Assembly (NCBI GenBank): GCA_018241505.1
Contig: JAFEDS010000013.1
Location: 311,417-375,416, forward strand
Source: Pseudomonadota bacterium
Lineage (GTDB): Bacteria; Pseudomonadota; Gammaproteobacteria; Steroidobacterales; Steroidobacteraceae
Direction of reading: 5' to 3'
DNA: 64,000 nt
Positions within the stretch are counted from its first letter, which is position 1. The number at the start of each line of letters is the position of its first letter. Below are positions 1 to 8,496 of this stretch, one piece after another. The translations under genes were made by a program, and so were the position numbers. The notes beneath the pieces were generated by a model. That model ran no database searches, was not told where the DNA came from, and saw only the letters and a program-made list of their open reading frames with translations.

Positions 1-86
1 TAAAGCTGCTCGGCATGGGTCTCGACCCCACCCTGAACGGAGGGGATGCCCCGAATACCCAGAACCATGACTTTCAGTGGTCGCAT
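1..86 (-). CDS. Glycosyltransferase, N-terminal fragment (DUF1972/GT4 type)
   Basis: Reading leftward from an ATG at 86, the first 28 codons encode MRPLKVMVLGIRGIP, followed by a GGVETHAEQL stretch, and the frame runs off the window. The GIRGIP...GGVET pattern is what I associate with the N-terminal Rossmann half of DUF1972-type GT4 glycosyltransferases that extend polysaccharide repeat units. The gene begins two bases after the stop of the preceding GT4 gene (89-1357), so it is almost certainly the next gene of the same operon. Only the donor/acceptor domain start is visible, so specificity cannot be given. Confidence 0.75.
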   Translation of the reverse strand, partial: MRPLKVMVLGIRGIPSVQGGVETHAEQL

Positions 87-88
87 AC

Positions 89-1357
89 TCAAGACGAAGC
101 ACTCACTGGCTCGCGACCGGCGGCGCCTGCCGCGGCCGGTACACCCAGATCCCTGTAAACCGACATGATTCTCTGGCGATACATGGCAACAGTGAAGTCC
201 TCCGCCACCCAACGCCGGCCTGCAGCGCCCATGTCCCGCAGCTTCTCGCCGGGTCGGCCCATGAAATCCTCCAGCACGCCACGCAGCGATTCGGCCTGGC
301 CACTGGCAAAGGTCGCGCCCGTCTCGTTTTCGCGGATCATCTCCGGAATCCCGCCAATGCGCGCGCCGATGACAGGTTTACCTAACGCATAGGCTTCGAG
401 CAAGCTGACCGGGGCGTTCTCGTACCATTCCGAGGGCAACACGACAGCGCGGCAGCGTCCAATGACATCATGCAGCGTTTGACCGCCCAAATGGCCGAGG
501 AAGGTGACGTCGGCCTTCAGTGTAGCCGCCAGCGTCTGCATCTGCGCCATTTCGGGCCCGGTCCCCGCAATCAGCAGCTTGGCCCGGGCCGCGGCCGCGG
601 CCTGGATGAGCGTGGCAACTCCCTTTTGACGGATCACACGTCCAAAGTACAGAAAGGCGTCCCCTGTTTCGTATTTGGGTGAGTAGCGTCCCACGTCCAC
701 AAAGTTCGGTACATACCGAAACATCGAGGCGGGCATGCCCCACTCACTGAACTTTTCGATGTAGAACCGGCTGGGGACCACGAAAGCGTCCACGTAACGC
801 TTGTACGAACCAAGCATCTTGTGCACCGCGGCTTCCAGCATGATGACGAAGCTCATTGCCGCCGAGCCGTTGATGCATCGGTTGCGCACCACGTTGTGGA
901 TCCTGCCGCCCTTGCAGCGCTCGCAGACGCCATCGGGCGCGAGCATGTTGTAGGCAGGGCAGGCGATCTTCAGGTCGTGGAGAGTCAGTACGGTCGGAAT
1001 TCCGCGTCCCTTCAACAAGCTGAGCACGGATGGCGAAATGTGGTGATAGATGTTGTGCCCGTGCGCAATGTCCGGCTGTATAACTTGGATTAACTTTTCG
1101 AGCTTGCGGCGGGCCTCAAATGAATAGATGACCTTGGGAATACGTGACGCTTTCTGCCACAGCGAGTATTTGCCGTGCGCATCCAGGTCCTCAATGAAGT
1201 ACTTTGCATATGGCGTTGCATGATTCTGCGGATGCTGCATCGAGAACGGCACGATGTCCCAGCCGAGATCCTCCAACATGCGGTTGTGCGCAAAGAAGAT
1301 CGCCTCGGAGCCCCCGCGATCGTAGTAGTAATTGTTGATTGCAAGCAGGCGGGGCAT
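89..1357 (-). CDS. GT4 glycosyltransferase with four-cysteine insert
   Basis: This 422-residue cytoplasmic protein is a GT-B fold retaining glycosyltransferase that would add a sugar to a growing lipid-linked repeat unit. The N-terminal half begins with a beta strand and glycine-rich loop (NYYYDRGGSE, residues 9-18). The donor-binding half has FGRVIRQKG and the E-x7-E region PSEWYENAPVSLLEAYALG. Residues 133-161 contain four cysteines (C133, C145, C148, C161) that could bind a metal; I have seen this insert in other exopolysaccharide GT4 proteins. It lies in a leftward run of GT4 genes, two bases before the next one. The ATG at 1357 has only a weak purine stretch before it. The donor sugar is unknown. 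Confidence 0.88.
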   Translation of the reverse strand: MPRLLAINNYYYDRGGSEAIFFAHNRMLEDLGWDIVPFSMQHPQNHATPYAKYFIEDLDAHGKYSLWQKASRIPKVIYSFEARRKLEKLIQVIQPDIAHGHNIYHHISPSVLSLLKGRGIPTVLTLHDLKIACPAYNMLAPDGVCERCKGGRIHNVVRNRCINGSAAMSFVIMLEAAVHKMLGSYKRYVDAFVVPSRFYIEKFSEWGMPASMFRYVPNFVDVGRYSPKYETGDAFLYFGRVIRQKGVATLIQAAAAARAKLLIAGTGPEMAQMQTLAATLKADVTFLGHLGGQTLHDVIGRCRAVVLPSEWYENAPVSLLEAYALGKPVIGARIGGIPEMIRENETGATFASGQAESLRGVLEDFMGRPGEKLRDMGAAGRRWVAEDFTVAMYRQRIMSVYRDLGVPAAAGAAGREPVSASS

Positions 1358-1411
1358 GTTTCAGCTCAATCTCAACGGTTGACCGCCGCGGGCCGGTGTT
1401 TTTACCTTATT

Positions 1412-1499
1412 GTGTTCCGGCGCGGCGCTATAGGTTGTTGGAAGGATAGCATAGGATCGGGTGGCAGGACGTCCGTCGCCCCGCGTGTTCCGGCGCGGC
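1412..1499. repeat. Pair of 15-bp direct repeats in the spacer between two GT4 genes
   Basis: The 193-base spacer 1358-1550 separates two leftward GT4 genes that are otherwise tightly packed. It contains GTGTTCCGGCGCGGC twice, at 1412-1426 and 1485-1499, 73 bases apart start to start (seven helical turns). The spacing on one face of DNA would suit a regulator, but a chance duplication is equally possible. No convincing promoter or terminator is visible in the spacer. Confidence 0.45.
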
Positions 1500-1550
1500 T
1501 GCGCAAACTGCGCCATCCGCCGGATCCAGGGTAGTAGCACCGATTTGCGT

Positions 1551-2666
1551 TCAGGCAGCCGCGGCACAGGCATCAATCATCTCCGTCAGCTTGCCAATGT
1601 TCCGTACCGAGTGCGTCGATTTCGCATAGTCGCGCGCACGCTGTGCGTAGCCCGCGCGCGCTGCCGGATCGGTCAGCAAGCGCCGTACCGCCGTCTGGAG
1701 GGCTGTTTCCGTGCCGGCATGCACGCCGATATTCTTGCCATCCAGGACCCCATCGGGATTCACTGTAAGACTAACAACAACCGCATCCCGCAGCCACGCC
1801 TGTACGAAGGTGTTGGGAAAGCCCTCGTGAACGCTCGTGTTCACACAAAGGCTGGCCTGGGCAAGGATTTGATTGACCTCGGCCCCGCTCCGCTGTCCCA
1901 GGTATTGGAGGTTGGGAGTGGCTTCGATGCTCCGCCGTAGCTGCGTCCACCACGTCTGGTCGGCGGCCGGCGCTTCTCCCAACATGAGAAACTGCACGCC
2001 GCTCAAGTCCTGCAGGGCCTGAGCGAGACGTACGAACACGTCCGGACGCTTCCACAGTTTCAGGTTGGCAATCCACACGACGGTCAAAGGACCGGACTTG
2101 TCGGGCCGCTCGGCTGCCTCTGGATGGAAGTTGGGAATGACCGCGTCAGCCTGGCGGCCGTAGTTCTGCGCCAGCAGGCGGCCCTGGTCCTCGGTCTGCA
2201 CCACGATCCGGTCAGTTCTGCGGATGGCATATTCAACGCTGCATTTTTCCAATCGACGCCGCACGACGTTGCGTCCGGTATCGAGCGATTCAGGTGTCAC
2301 GTCTGTGTTGTGGGCGACGTGCCAGATCATGCGGGTGCGGCGATGGTGATTGCGGGTGTAGAGCGCACAGATTCCCGTATATCCACCGGCAACGCGCTGA
2401 TAGATCACATGCGGATTTAACGCACTCAGTGCCCGGTACAAAGGGATGACGTCTGTCACGTAACCGAAGCGTGGAACCCGCGCGTTGTCGCCAATACGGA
2501 CGACCTCATAGCCCTGCGGGTTGATATCCGCCGCAACATGGTGCGTCAGGTAATAGACATCGAAGCGATTCGCTTCACGCAGCGCGGCCGTCAGGAGGCT
2601 GATCTGGAACTCGGCACCCCCTCCGTGCTGGAAGGGATTCACGATGCAGACGCGTGTTCTGCTCAC
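1551..2666 (-). CDS. GT4 glycosyltransferase
   Basis: The 371-residue protein starts with CIVNPFQHGGGAEFQ, the N-terminal nucleotide-sugar transferase loop of GT4 enzymes, and has the C-terminal signature CVNTSVHEGFPNTFVQAW, where the conserved E-x7-E acidic pair contacts the donor in GT-B enzymes. It is predicted to be cytoplasmic and to act on the membrane-linked exopolysaccharide repeat. Its start (ATG at 2666) overlaps the end of the upstream GT4 gene by four bases, so the two are translationally coupled. A 190-base spacer follows it, the only loose joint in this part of the operon. Specificity is not deducible. Confidence 0.87.
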   Translation of the reverse strand: MSRTRVCIVNPFQHGGGAEFQISLLTAALREANRFDVYYLTHHVAADINPQGYEVVRIGDNARVPRFGYVTDVIPLYRALSALNPHVIYQRVAGGYTGICALYTRNHHRRTRMIWHVAHNTDVTPESLDTGRNVVRRRLEKCSVEYAIRRTDRIVVQTEDQGRLLAQNYGRQADAVIPNFHPEAAERPDKSGPLTVVWIANLKLWKRPDVFVRLAQALQDLSGVQFLMLGEAPAADQTWWTQLRRSIEATPNLQYLGQRSGAEVNQILAQASLCVNTSVHEGFPNTFVQAWLRDAVVVSLTVNPDGVLDGKNIGVHAGTETALQTAVRRLLTDPAARAGYAQRARDYAKSTHSVRNIGKLTEMIDACAAAA

Positions 2667-3904
2667 GCTGCCACCACTTGCAACATTGCGCGTTCTACTG
2701 TTGTCGCGATTGCGCCGTACGAACGGTGCTCGACCACATACCGTCGACCGCGCTCTCCCATGCTGCGAGCGAGCTCCGGTGCGCGCATCAGCGCGAGGAT
2801 CGCATCCGCGAACGCTTCCTCATCCCAAGGCACGCAATAGCCGCAGCCGCTCTCGTCGATGAGCAGCTTCTGGTCGGGGATCGTGTTGGCGACTACGGCC
2901 TTGCCCATGGCCATGTATTCCACCAACTTGGTCGGCGAGGACAAGTTGAAAATCGGGGTCGGAAAAATCGGGGACACGCAGACATCCGCATCCTGTACGT
3001 ATTCAAAAGCGGCCTGTCGCGGTAGTTGCCCCGTGAACAGCACCGAGCCGCTCACGCCGAGACGGTCGGCTTCCTGTTTGATGAAATCCTCATCCCCCGG
3101 CAGGTCGCCCTTGCCCACGAGATAGAGCTTCGCATCCGGCGCGTGGCGTAACACGCGCTCGAGCACCCGCAGCAGAAAGTCGATACGCCGCTCCCGGTTC
3201 AGTGAGCCGAGATACAGGAAGCAAGGTTGACCCGCGGGGATGCGCCTGCGCGCTGTGGCGACCGGGGCGCTCGAGCCGCCATCCATCTTGATCCCCATGG
3301 GGACCGCGGTCAGCTTCGCGAGCGCAATGCCCTGCGCCGCGACCTGGCGCCGCATCTCTTCGCTCTGCACAAAGACATGATCCGCCGCGGGCAGCAGGAT
3401 CCGATACAACATGAACTGAAAGCCCAGGCCGCGCAGCCGATACAGCAGGGGGTAGGGGGCGAGGCCGTCCCGGGCTTGGGTGAGATAAAACTCCGGAAAC
3501 GGAAACGACAGCCAGTACACAAAGCGCTTGCGGAACAGCCGGGCGGCCACGACGGCAAAGACACCGCCTATGAACTTGTCCTTGACCTCGATGGCATCAT
3601 ACCGGTCGCCGCTCAACAGCTTGAACACACGAGCGTCATTCCAGATGGCCGCCGCGTGCTTGGCCAATCGGGACAGCAGGGAGTTGCGGCTGTTGGTGCG
3701 CGCGACCCAGACGGTGCCGCCACCCCACTGAGTGACGTAACCGCGATCGCAGTCAGCTTCACTCTGCAGAATGTAATCTATCTGGTGCCCGCGCCCGGCG
3801 AGCTCTTCGCCAAATAGGACGGCGACGTCGACCCGGGTCGGCGGAAAGGAGTCCGATGAGAGCACCAGGAGCCGGAACTTCGGGTGCGCGCGCGGCTCGA
3901 TCAT
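2663..3904 (-). CDS. GT4 glycosyltransferase
   Basis: The 413-residue protein has GT-B features: an N-terminal strand LLVLSSDSFPPTRVDVAVL, a donor domain beginning FLYLGSLNRERRIDFLL, and a C-terminal IFNLSSPTKLVEYMAMGKAV segment typical of GT4 enzymes whose usual E is replaced by PTKLVEYM. It overlaps the tyrosine kinase gene upstream by four bases (ATGA at 3901-3904) and the next GT4 gene by four bases. This three-gene coupling ties sugar addition to the Wzz/kinase assembly machinery. The donor and acceptor are unknown. Confidence 0.87.
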   Translation of the reverse strand: MIEPRAHPKFRLLVLSSDSFPPTRVDVAVLFGEELAGRGHQIDYILQSEADCDRGYVTQWGGGTVWVARTNSRNSLLSRLAKHAAAIWNDARVFKLLSGDRYDAIEVKDKFIGGVFAVVAARLFRKRFVYWLSFPFPEFYLTQARDGLAPYPLLYRLRGLGFQFMLYRILLPAADHVFVQSEEMRRQVAAQGIALAKLTAVPMGIKMDGGSSAPVATARRRIPAGQPCFLYLGSLNRERRIDFLLRVLERVLRHAPDAKLYLVGKGDLPGDEDFIKQEADRLGVSGSVLFTGQLPRQAAFEYVQDADVCVSPIFPTPIFNLSSPTKLVEYMAMGKAVVANTIPDQKLLIDESGCGYCVPWDEEAFADAILALMRAPELARSMGERGRRYVVEHRSYGAIATTVERAMLQVVAA

Positions 3905-4815
3905 GTCTGACCGCTTCCGCTCCTCTGTCCGTACCCGTAGCCGTAGCCATATCCCTGGACGGTTTCACTGGATCGGTTGAGCACCAGCCCCACGATGGGG
4001 AAATCGGCGAGCAGCTCGCCTGCCTTCTGGATATCGGCACGGGGTGTCTTGCCCTCGCAGGCGACCAGTACCAGCGAGTCGATCCGGGGCGCCACCACCA
4101 GAGTGTCATCCGGGCTCAATACCGGCGGCAGATCAATCAGGATCAGCGGATTGGTGGTCGTGCGGCGGATGAACTCCAGCAGCTCTTCGAGCTTGGCGGA
4201 GGCCAGCAGCTCGGCCGAGTTGTCGGTGGGGGTGACATTTCCGGCAATCAACAAGTTATCGATGCCAATGGACATGAAGAGGTCTTCCGGCGTTTCGACC
4301 CGCGACTCGAAGAAGTCACGCAACTCCGTGGGCGGCGTGATGCCCAGAGTCCGGCAGACACTGGGATTGCGCATGTCGAGGTCCAGAAGCACGACCGAGC
4401 TGTTCTTCTCGCGCGCGAGGCTCAACGCCAGGTTCACGGCGGTCAGCGATTTGCCGTCTTGCGGCGCGGCGCTCGTCATTCCAACAGTTCGCCAGCCGTT
4501 GGTGCGGGTGCGATGCAGAATGCGAGTGCGCAGCATGCCGTAAGCGGCGATCGTGCCGTGATCCTCGGGAAGCGAAGCTGTCAACAACAAGCGGTTCTCG
4601 CGGGCCGTTTCGGGATCGAACGCAACGCGATGGGGTTGGATCTGGGTGGTGGGCGGAACCGCCGCCGGTATCGTGTCATTGGCACGGTCCGCCGGGGCGC
4701 GATCCGCCGCACGGCGCGAATAATCGTGTTGGATGCCGCCGGGCGGGTTCAGCGGCTCCGGCCGCTGACCGCGCAGTGCCTTCGTCTTCTCGAGAGCTGC
4801 TTCGATGATAGTCAT
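3901..4815 (-). CDS. Bacterial tyrosine autokinase (CpsD/XrtA-associated type)
   Basis: This 304-residue BY-kinase would phosphorylate its own C-terminal tyrosines and so control cycles of assembly with the Wzz-like co-polymerase. It has a Walker A motif at 114-123 (TSAAPQDGKS), Walker A' at 141-149 (VVLLDLDMR) and Walker B near 225-229 (LILID). The tail contains alternating glycine and tyrosine, with Y289, Y291, Y293 and Y295. It is a free kinase rather than fused to the co-polymerase, as in Gram-positive and XrtA-type systems. The partner Wzz gene ends six bases upstream. The first 85 residues are a variable linker ending just before the core. Family assignment is strong; the XrtA link is inference from arrangement. 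Confidence 0.9.
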   Translation of the reverse strand: MTIIEAALEKTKALRGQRPEPLNPPGGIQHDYSRRAADRAPADRANDTIPAAVPPTTQIQPHRVAFDPETARENRLLLTASLPEDHGTIAAYGMLRTRILHRTRTNGWRTVGMTSAAPQDGKSLTAVNLALSLAREKNSSVVLLDLDMRNPSVCRTLGITPPTELRDFFESRVETPEDLFMSIGIDNLLIAGNVTPTDNSAELLASAKLEELLEFIRRTTTNPLILIDLPPVLSPDDTLVVAPRIDSLVLVACEGKTPRADIQKAGELLADFPIVGLVLNRSSETVQGYGYGYGYGQRSGSGQT

Positions 4816-4821
4816 ATTGAT

Positions 4822-6336
4822 TCAACTTACGGCGTGAATGACGACGATACCCACGAAGCATATCGCCACACAGTAGGCGGCAGCCCAGGACACCAGTCTG
4901 AGTCGACGCACGCGCCGGTCCCTGGAGGTGTTGATGAGCGGAATCGTTGCCAGCACCGGGGCATTGCCCAACAAGGGCAGGTCGCCGGTGTCGCGCACGT
5001 TCGAGTCGCTTGCCTCCGCCATGGCCACGGCGATTCCGGCAAAGAGACTCCCCAGCACCACGCCGAGCAGGATCAGGCCGATGCGATTAGGGTACACCGG
5101 CAGCTTGGCGCGCGACGGTGAACGCAGCAGCGTGAAGCGCTCGCCACCCTGCTCGGATTCGAAGTTGACCGCGACCTGGGCATTCTGCAGCTTGTCCTGG
5201 ATGCCCTGGTAGGTGTTCTGCAGGGCGGTCCGGCGGCGCATGATGTCCGAATACTCGCGCTCGACGCCGGGGGTCTTGCGCAGGAACGCCTCATACTGTT
5301 GAGCCTCAGCCTGCTTGCGGGTCATCTGAGCGCGCAGGCTCGCCAATTCCTTGCGAGTCGACAGCAGTTGACTGGCCGTGGTGGCATACACCGGGTTGTT
5401 GGCATTCTGCACGATTCCGCCGGAAGTAGCGGCCTTCTGCGCTTCGGAGGCTACTCGGATAGCCTCTTTCAGACGCTTCACTTCAGGGTGATCCGGCGTA
5501 TAGCGTTGCTGTGCCAGGGCATACTGCGACCGCAAAGTCGCCAGGTCGGTCAGGTCGCCCGTAGCGGTCACCATGTTCGGGCTGGTGGCACTGAGTGTCA
5601 CCGCCAAGGTTCCTTCCTTCTCTTCAGATTGCAGGATCTGCTGTTGCAGGTTCTCGATCTCGTGCTGGACGCGATCCAGGGAAGCCTCGTTGCGCTGAAC
5701 GTATTCCGGCAGGGCATCGCCGTGCTGGTTCTTGAAGATGCGGATTTCCTCGTCAATGGCCCGCATCTGCCGGCTGACGTCCTCGGCCTGGGCGCCCAGG
5801 AACTTGGCGGCGCCCTCGGCGGCCTGTTCGCGGGTCTTCTGGTTGTAGGTGAGGAACAGCTTCGCCAGGCGGCTGGTGACTTCCGACGCCCGCTCCTTGT
5901 CCGGGTTGCGGTAGTGCAGGGAAAAGGCGTTCGAGTCCAACAACGGCTTCAGGGTGACCGGGTCCACGCGCTCGAGCGAGGTATCCTCCAGGATCTGCTG
6001 AGCCTTCTCGCTCGTGCTCATCGGCGTGCCCGGATACGGGTCAAACTCCTTGACCAGGTCCTTCAGGATGCCGAGGGTCATGACCCGGCCCTGCACGATC
6101 TCGATCTGGTCGTTGGCGCCGCTCATGACGGTGCTCTGCACCACCTTCTGATCCACCGTGGAGGCTTCCATGAGAATGGTCGCCGTCGACTGGTACAACG
6201 GTGTGATTGCGAAGGACACGTACACCGCCAGCAGGATGAAAAGCGGCAGGATGATGGCGATGTAACGTGAGCGCCGCCGAAGGATGGGCAGGTAGCCCGT
6301 GATTCCGCCTGCTGGCGCTGCTGCTGTGGTGTTCAT
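4822..6336 (-). CDS. Wzz-type polysaccharide co-polymerase (chain length determinant)
   Basis: The 504-residue inner-membrane protein sets polysaccharide chain length together with the kinase encoded next. A first membrane segment lies at about 25-45 and a second at about 419-441, enclosing a large periplasmic region with long helical coiled-coil stretches at roughly 170-280. A third hydrophobic segment at about 480-500 gives an odd C-terminal extension after the usual proline-rich end. The protein is longer than classic O-antigen Wzz (about 330 residues) and is close in size to the XrtA-associated chain length proteins. The start at 6336 has a good AGGACGGAAC leader. It sits between the outer-membrane barrel and the kinase genes. 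Confidence 0.9.
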   Translation of the reverse strand: MNTTAAAPAGGITGYLPILRRRSRYIAIILPLFILLAVYVSFAITPLYQSTATILMEASTVDQKVVQSTVMSGANDQIEIVQGRVMTLGILKDLVKEFDPYPGTPMSTSEKAQQILEDTSLERVDPVTLKPLLDSNAFSLHYRNPDKERASEVTSRLAKLFLTYNQKTREQAAEGAAKFLGAQAEDVSRQMRAIDEEIRIFKNQHGDALPEYVQRNEASLDRVQHEIENLQQQILQSEEKEGTLAVTLSATSPNMVTATGDLTDLATLRSQYALAQQRYTPDHPEVKRLKEAIRVASEAQKAATSGGIVQNANNPVYATTASQLLSTRKELASLRAQMTRKQAEAQQYEAFLRKTPGVEREYSDIMRRRTALQNTYQGIQDKLQNAQVAVNFESEQGGERFTLLRSPSRAKLPVYPNRIGLILLGVVLGSLFAGIAVAMAEASDSNVRDTGDLPLLGNAPVLATIPLINTSRDRRVRRLRLVSWAAAYCVAICFVGIVVIHAVS

Positions 6337-6352
6337 GTTCCGTCCTGAAGAA

Positions 6353-7603
6353 TCAGTGCTGCCGTTCGAGCCCGCGATAGCCGATGCTCACGTTGACTAC
6401 GCTGGCGTCGGCCGATGCCGGATCGAACTTGTATTTCTGGTAAACGTAAGTGAACGAACTGGCGATGAAAATCCGCCGGGTCAACATGTACTGGCCGCGA
6501 ACGCTGGCCGTCGCGTAGTTGCGATAGTTGGGATCGGCGATGCCGGAAACGGTTCGATCGCGGAACACGCGCACGGCGCCGGTGAAGTGCAGGCGTTCCG
6601 ACAGGTCGTGGTCGTATTGCGCGCGCGCCTGGTCGATCTGGGCCAGTCCGCCGACGCTGCTCGGAAAAATCGCGCGCCCCAGGTAAATACTGTATTTCGT
6701 GGTCGCGCCGGCATCGTAGACCGTGTTGAGCACCACCGACCAGGGATGGCTGGTGAGGCTGACGTTGCCGCTGTCCCGGGTTTCCTTGAAGTCGGTCTGC
6801 TGGACCGAGGCCGACAGGTTGGAATGCAGCACCTGCGTCCAGTTGTAACCCACATTGCCCTGCGCACCCCCGGAATTGGAGCGGGCATCGCCGAAGCGGG
6901 CCGTGTAGTGATTGCCGAACACGCCGAACGAGAAATCGGTCCGCAGGTCCACCGTCTTCGAATAGAACATCCGGGCCTGGTAGAAGTCGAAGCCGATGTG
7001 ACCGGAATCCTCCCGGCTGTAGCCCATGAACTGGTACTCGCCGGCAACGCCGATTCCCGACAGCGGCGTCAGCGAATGCGTGTAGGTGGGGTCCACGATC
7101 AGGTAGTCGCGCGTGACGCCTATGGCGGGATGACCCGTCGTCGGCGTGTTGGTACCGGTTCCGGGATTCACCGTGTTCTGGTCGGCCGCCCCGGGTTGTT
7201 CGGCATTGACGTCGTCGCGATGATCGAAGGTGCCGTACCAGGAGAAGCGGTCGCGCTGGCCGCTATAACGGCCGTTGCCGTTCAGGAAGGCTTCCAGGCG
7301 ATTGCGGTCGGTTGCGCTCGGGTAGTAGTTGTACAACACCCGCGGTTGCAACGTTGTTTCGGCTGTGGGTGTCGCGATACCGACGGTCGTGGCCGCATCG
7401 GCGTAGTAGCCTTCCGTGCTGCGCTTCTCCGCAGGAATCGGCGACAGGTCCAGGTTGGTGTTGTATTGGGTCGAGAGCTGCAGCAGCGGCTGATAATAGA
7501 CTTCAGCGGCGCCCGCGGGGGCGAGCGCGCACAGCATTGCGACCGTGGTGGCGACCGTCAGGCCGGCGCCGGCCGGACTACGGGACAACAACGACATCTC
7601 CAC
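6353..7603 (-). CDS. Outer-membrane beta-barrel protein of the polysaccharide locus
   Basis: A signal peptide (about residues 1-33, ending ALAPAGAAE) precedes alternating polar and aromatic strands typical of a porin-like barrel, with a C-terminal stretch ending in aromatic and hydrophobic residues (SIGYRGLERQH). At 416 residues it matches the size of the outer-membrane proteins that accompany XrtA-type polysaccharide exporters. A role as an outer-membrane channel or anchor for the polymer is inferred from position. The ATG at 7603 overlaps the upstream export gene by 26 bases; an internal ATG at 7597 is equally possible. It reads into the wzz-like gene after 16 bases. Confidence 0.8.
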   Translation of the reverse strand: MEMSLLSRSPAGAGLTVATTVAMLCALAPAGAAEVYYQPLLQLSTQYNTNLDLSPIPAEKRSTEGYYADAATTVGIATPTAETTLQPRVLYNYYPSATDRNRLEAFLNGNGRYSGQRDRFSWYGTFDHRDDVNAEQPGAADQNTVNPGTGTNTPTTGHPAIGVTRDYLIVDPTYTHSLTPLSGIGVAGEYQFMGYSREDSGHIGFDFYQARMFYSKTVDLRTDFSFGVFGNHYTARFGDARSNSGGAQGNVGYNWTQVLHSNLSASVQQTDFKETRDSGNVSLTSHPWSVVLNTVYDAGATTKYSIYLGRAIFPSSVGGLAQIDQARAQYDHDLSERLHFTGAVRVFRDRTVSGIADPNYRNYATASVRGQYMLTRRIFIASSFTYVYQKYKFDPASADASVVNVSIGYRGLERQH

Positions 7604-8189
7604 TCTCCAACTGTACGTTCTGCTCGAGGTTCTTGCCGGAGCTCACCTCGCTGTAATGGAACTTCATCGTGCGCTGGCCGGCCGTCGTGTTGCGGATCAC
7701 GATGACGCTGTCCATCTTGGCGTAGGCGTTGCCACCGCCCGCGATACTGAGTGCCTGCAGGACGTTGACCGCCGGGTTCATGACAATGGCGCCGGGCTTG
7801 GCAACCTGACCGATGACATACGCGACGTTGCCCTTGACCTCCACAATCGAGCAGGTCACCACCGGCTCGGATACGTACTTGCGCAGCTTGGTTTCCATCT
7901 CAACACGCACCTGCTCGGGGGTCTTGCCGCCGGCCACGATGATGCCGATGAGAGGAAACGAGAATTTGCCGTCCGGGGTAACCGTGACGGTGATGGGGGG
8001 CATTTTCGGGTCGTCATAAACGCCGACCAGCAGGTTGTCCCCGGCGTGGATTTTATAATCAGTCTGGGTGGCTACCAGGGCGGGCCCGGCAGGTGCATCG
8101 GCCGCCTGGGCGCTCAGAGCCGCTCCCAGTGCCAGAAATACCGACGACAGAGCCAAAACCGCGGCACCCGTACGCTCACGCATATTCAT
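7578..8189 (-). CDS. Polysaccharide export protein (Wza-like, short form)
   Basis: This 203-residue exported protein has a signal peptide (about 1-29, ALSAQA|ADAP), an export domain beginning YKIHAGDNLLVGVYDDP and one SLBB-like fold (VAYVIGQVAKPGAIVMNP). It is about half the length of E. coli Wza and lacks the lipobox and the C-terminal outer-membrane helix. It probably forms a periplasmic ring that works with the barrel protein encoded next. It is the first gene of the leftward export operon. Two start codons lie close together (8189 and 8183); the upstream one has an AAGG...GGGG leader. Confidence 0.88.
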   Translation of the reverse strand: MNMRERTGAAVLALSSVFLALGAALSAQAADAPAGPALVATQTDYKIHAGDNLLVGVYDDPKMPPITVTVTPDGKFSFPLIGIIVAGGKTPEQVRVEMETKLRKYVSEPVVTCSIVEVKGNVAYVIGQVAKPGAIVMNPAVNVLQALSIAGGGNAYAKMDSVIVIRNTTAGQRTMKFHYSEVSSGKNLEQNVQLESGDVVVVP

Positions 8190-8496
8190 CCCCTACCTTC
8201 CCATTGAACAATAAGGCGCCATAATACCAAGAGATTTCCGCGGCCGCCGGGCCTGGCGCCGCCGCCCCTGCACGTCGTGCGCTGCAGGCTTCGTGCCTGA
8301 ACTGCAGCCGGGCGGATACTTTCCATCCCCTTTCATGTTTTCGGCCCGCCGTGCGTGCCATTTATACGCTGCCCGCGCGTGCGCTATCACACCCAAACGC
8401 CCGGTTGAAAGCAAGGCGGATTTGACAAGAGTCCGAAGCAAATCGCGCTGTGGTTATTCAACATCACGCGTGCTCGCTGCACTGCCCAACAACGCA
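8190..8496. other. Non-coding spacer and probable leader of the export operon
   Basis: This 307-base stretch is the only gap above 300 bases. It lies upstream of the leftward export operon and downstream of the GT-C gene. On the minus strand a TATTAT box at 8226-8221 could be a -10 element, but no matching -35 is visible. A TGGCAC at 8360-8355 resembles half of a sigma-54 promoter without the -12 part. I see no repeat, RNA gene or convincing small ORF. Confidence 0.4.

Noticed and set aside
3856-5121. Long open frame on the + strand (421 codons) opposite the kinase and Wzz genes
   Set aside because: It is antisense to two well-supported genes, has no family character and arises from GC-rich codon bias.
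8345-8360. Possible sigma-54 promoter on the minus strand ahead of the export operon
   Set aside because: The -24 half TGGCAC is present, but the -12 position reads GCGG instead of TTGC, so the essential GC is missing.
8176-8361. Small minus-strand ORF of 61 codons upstream of the export gene
   Set aside because: It overlaps the start of the export gene, has no clear ribosome site and no sensible composition.
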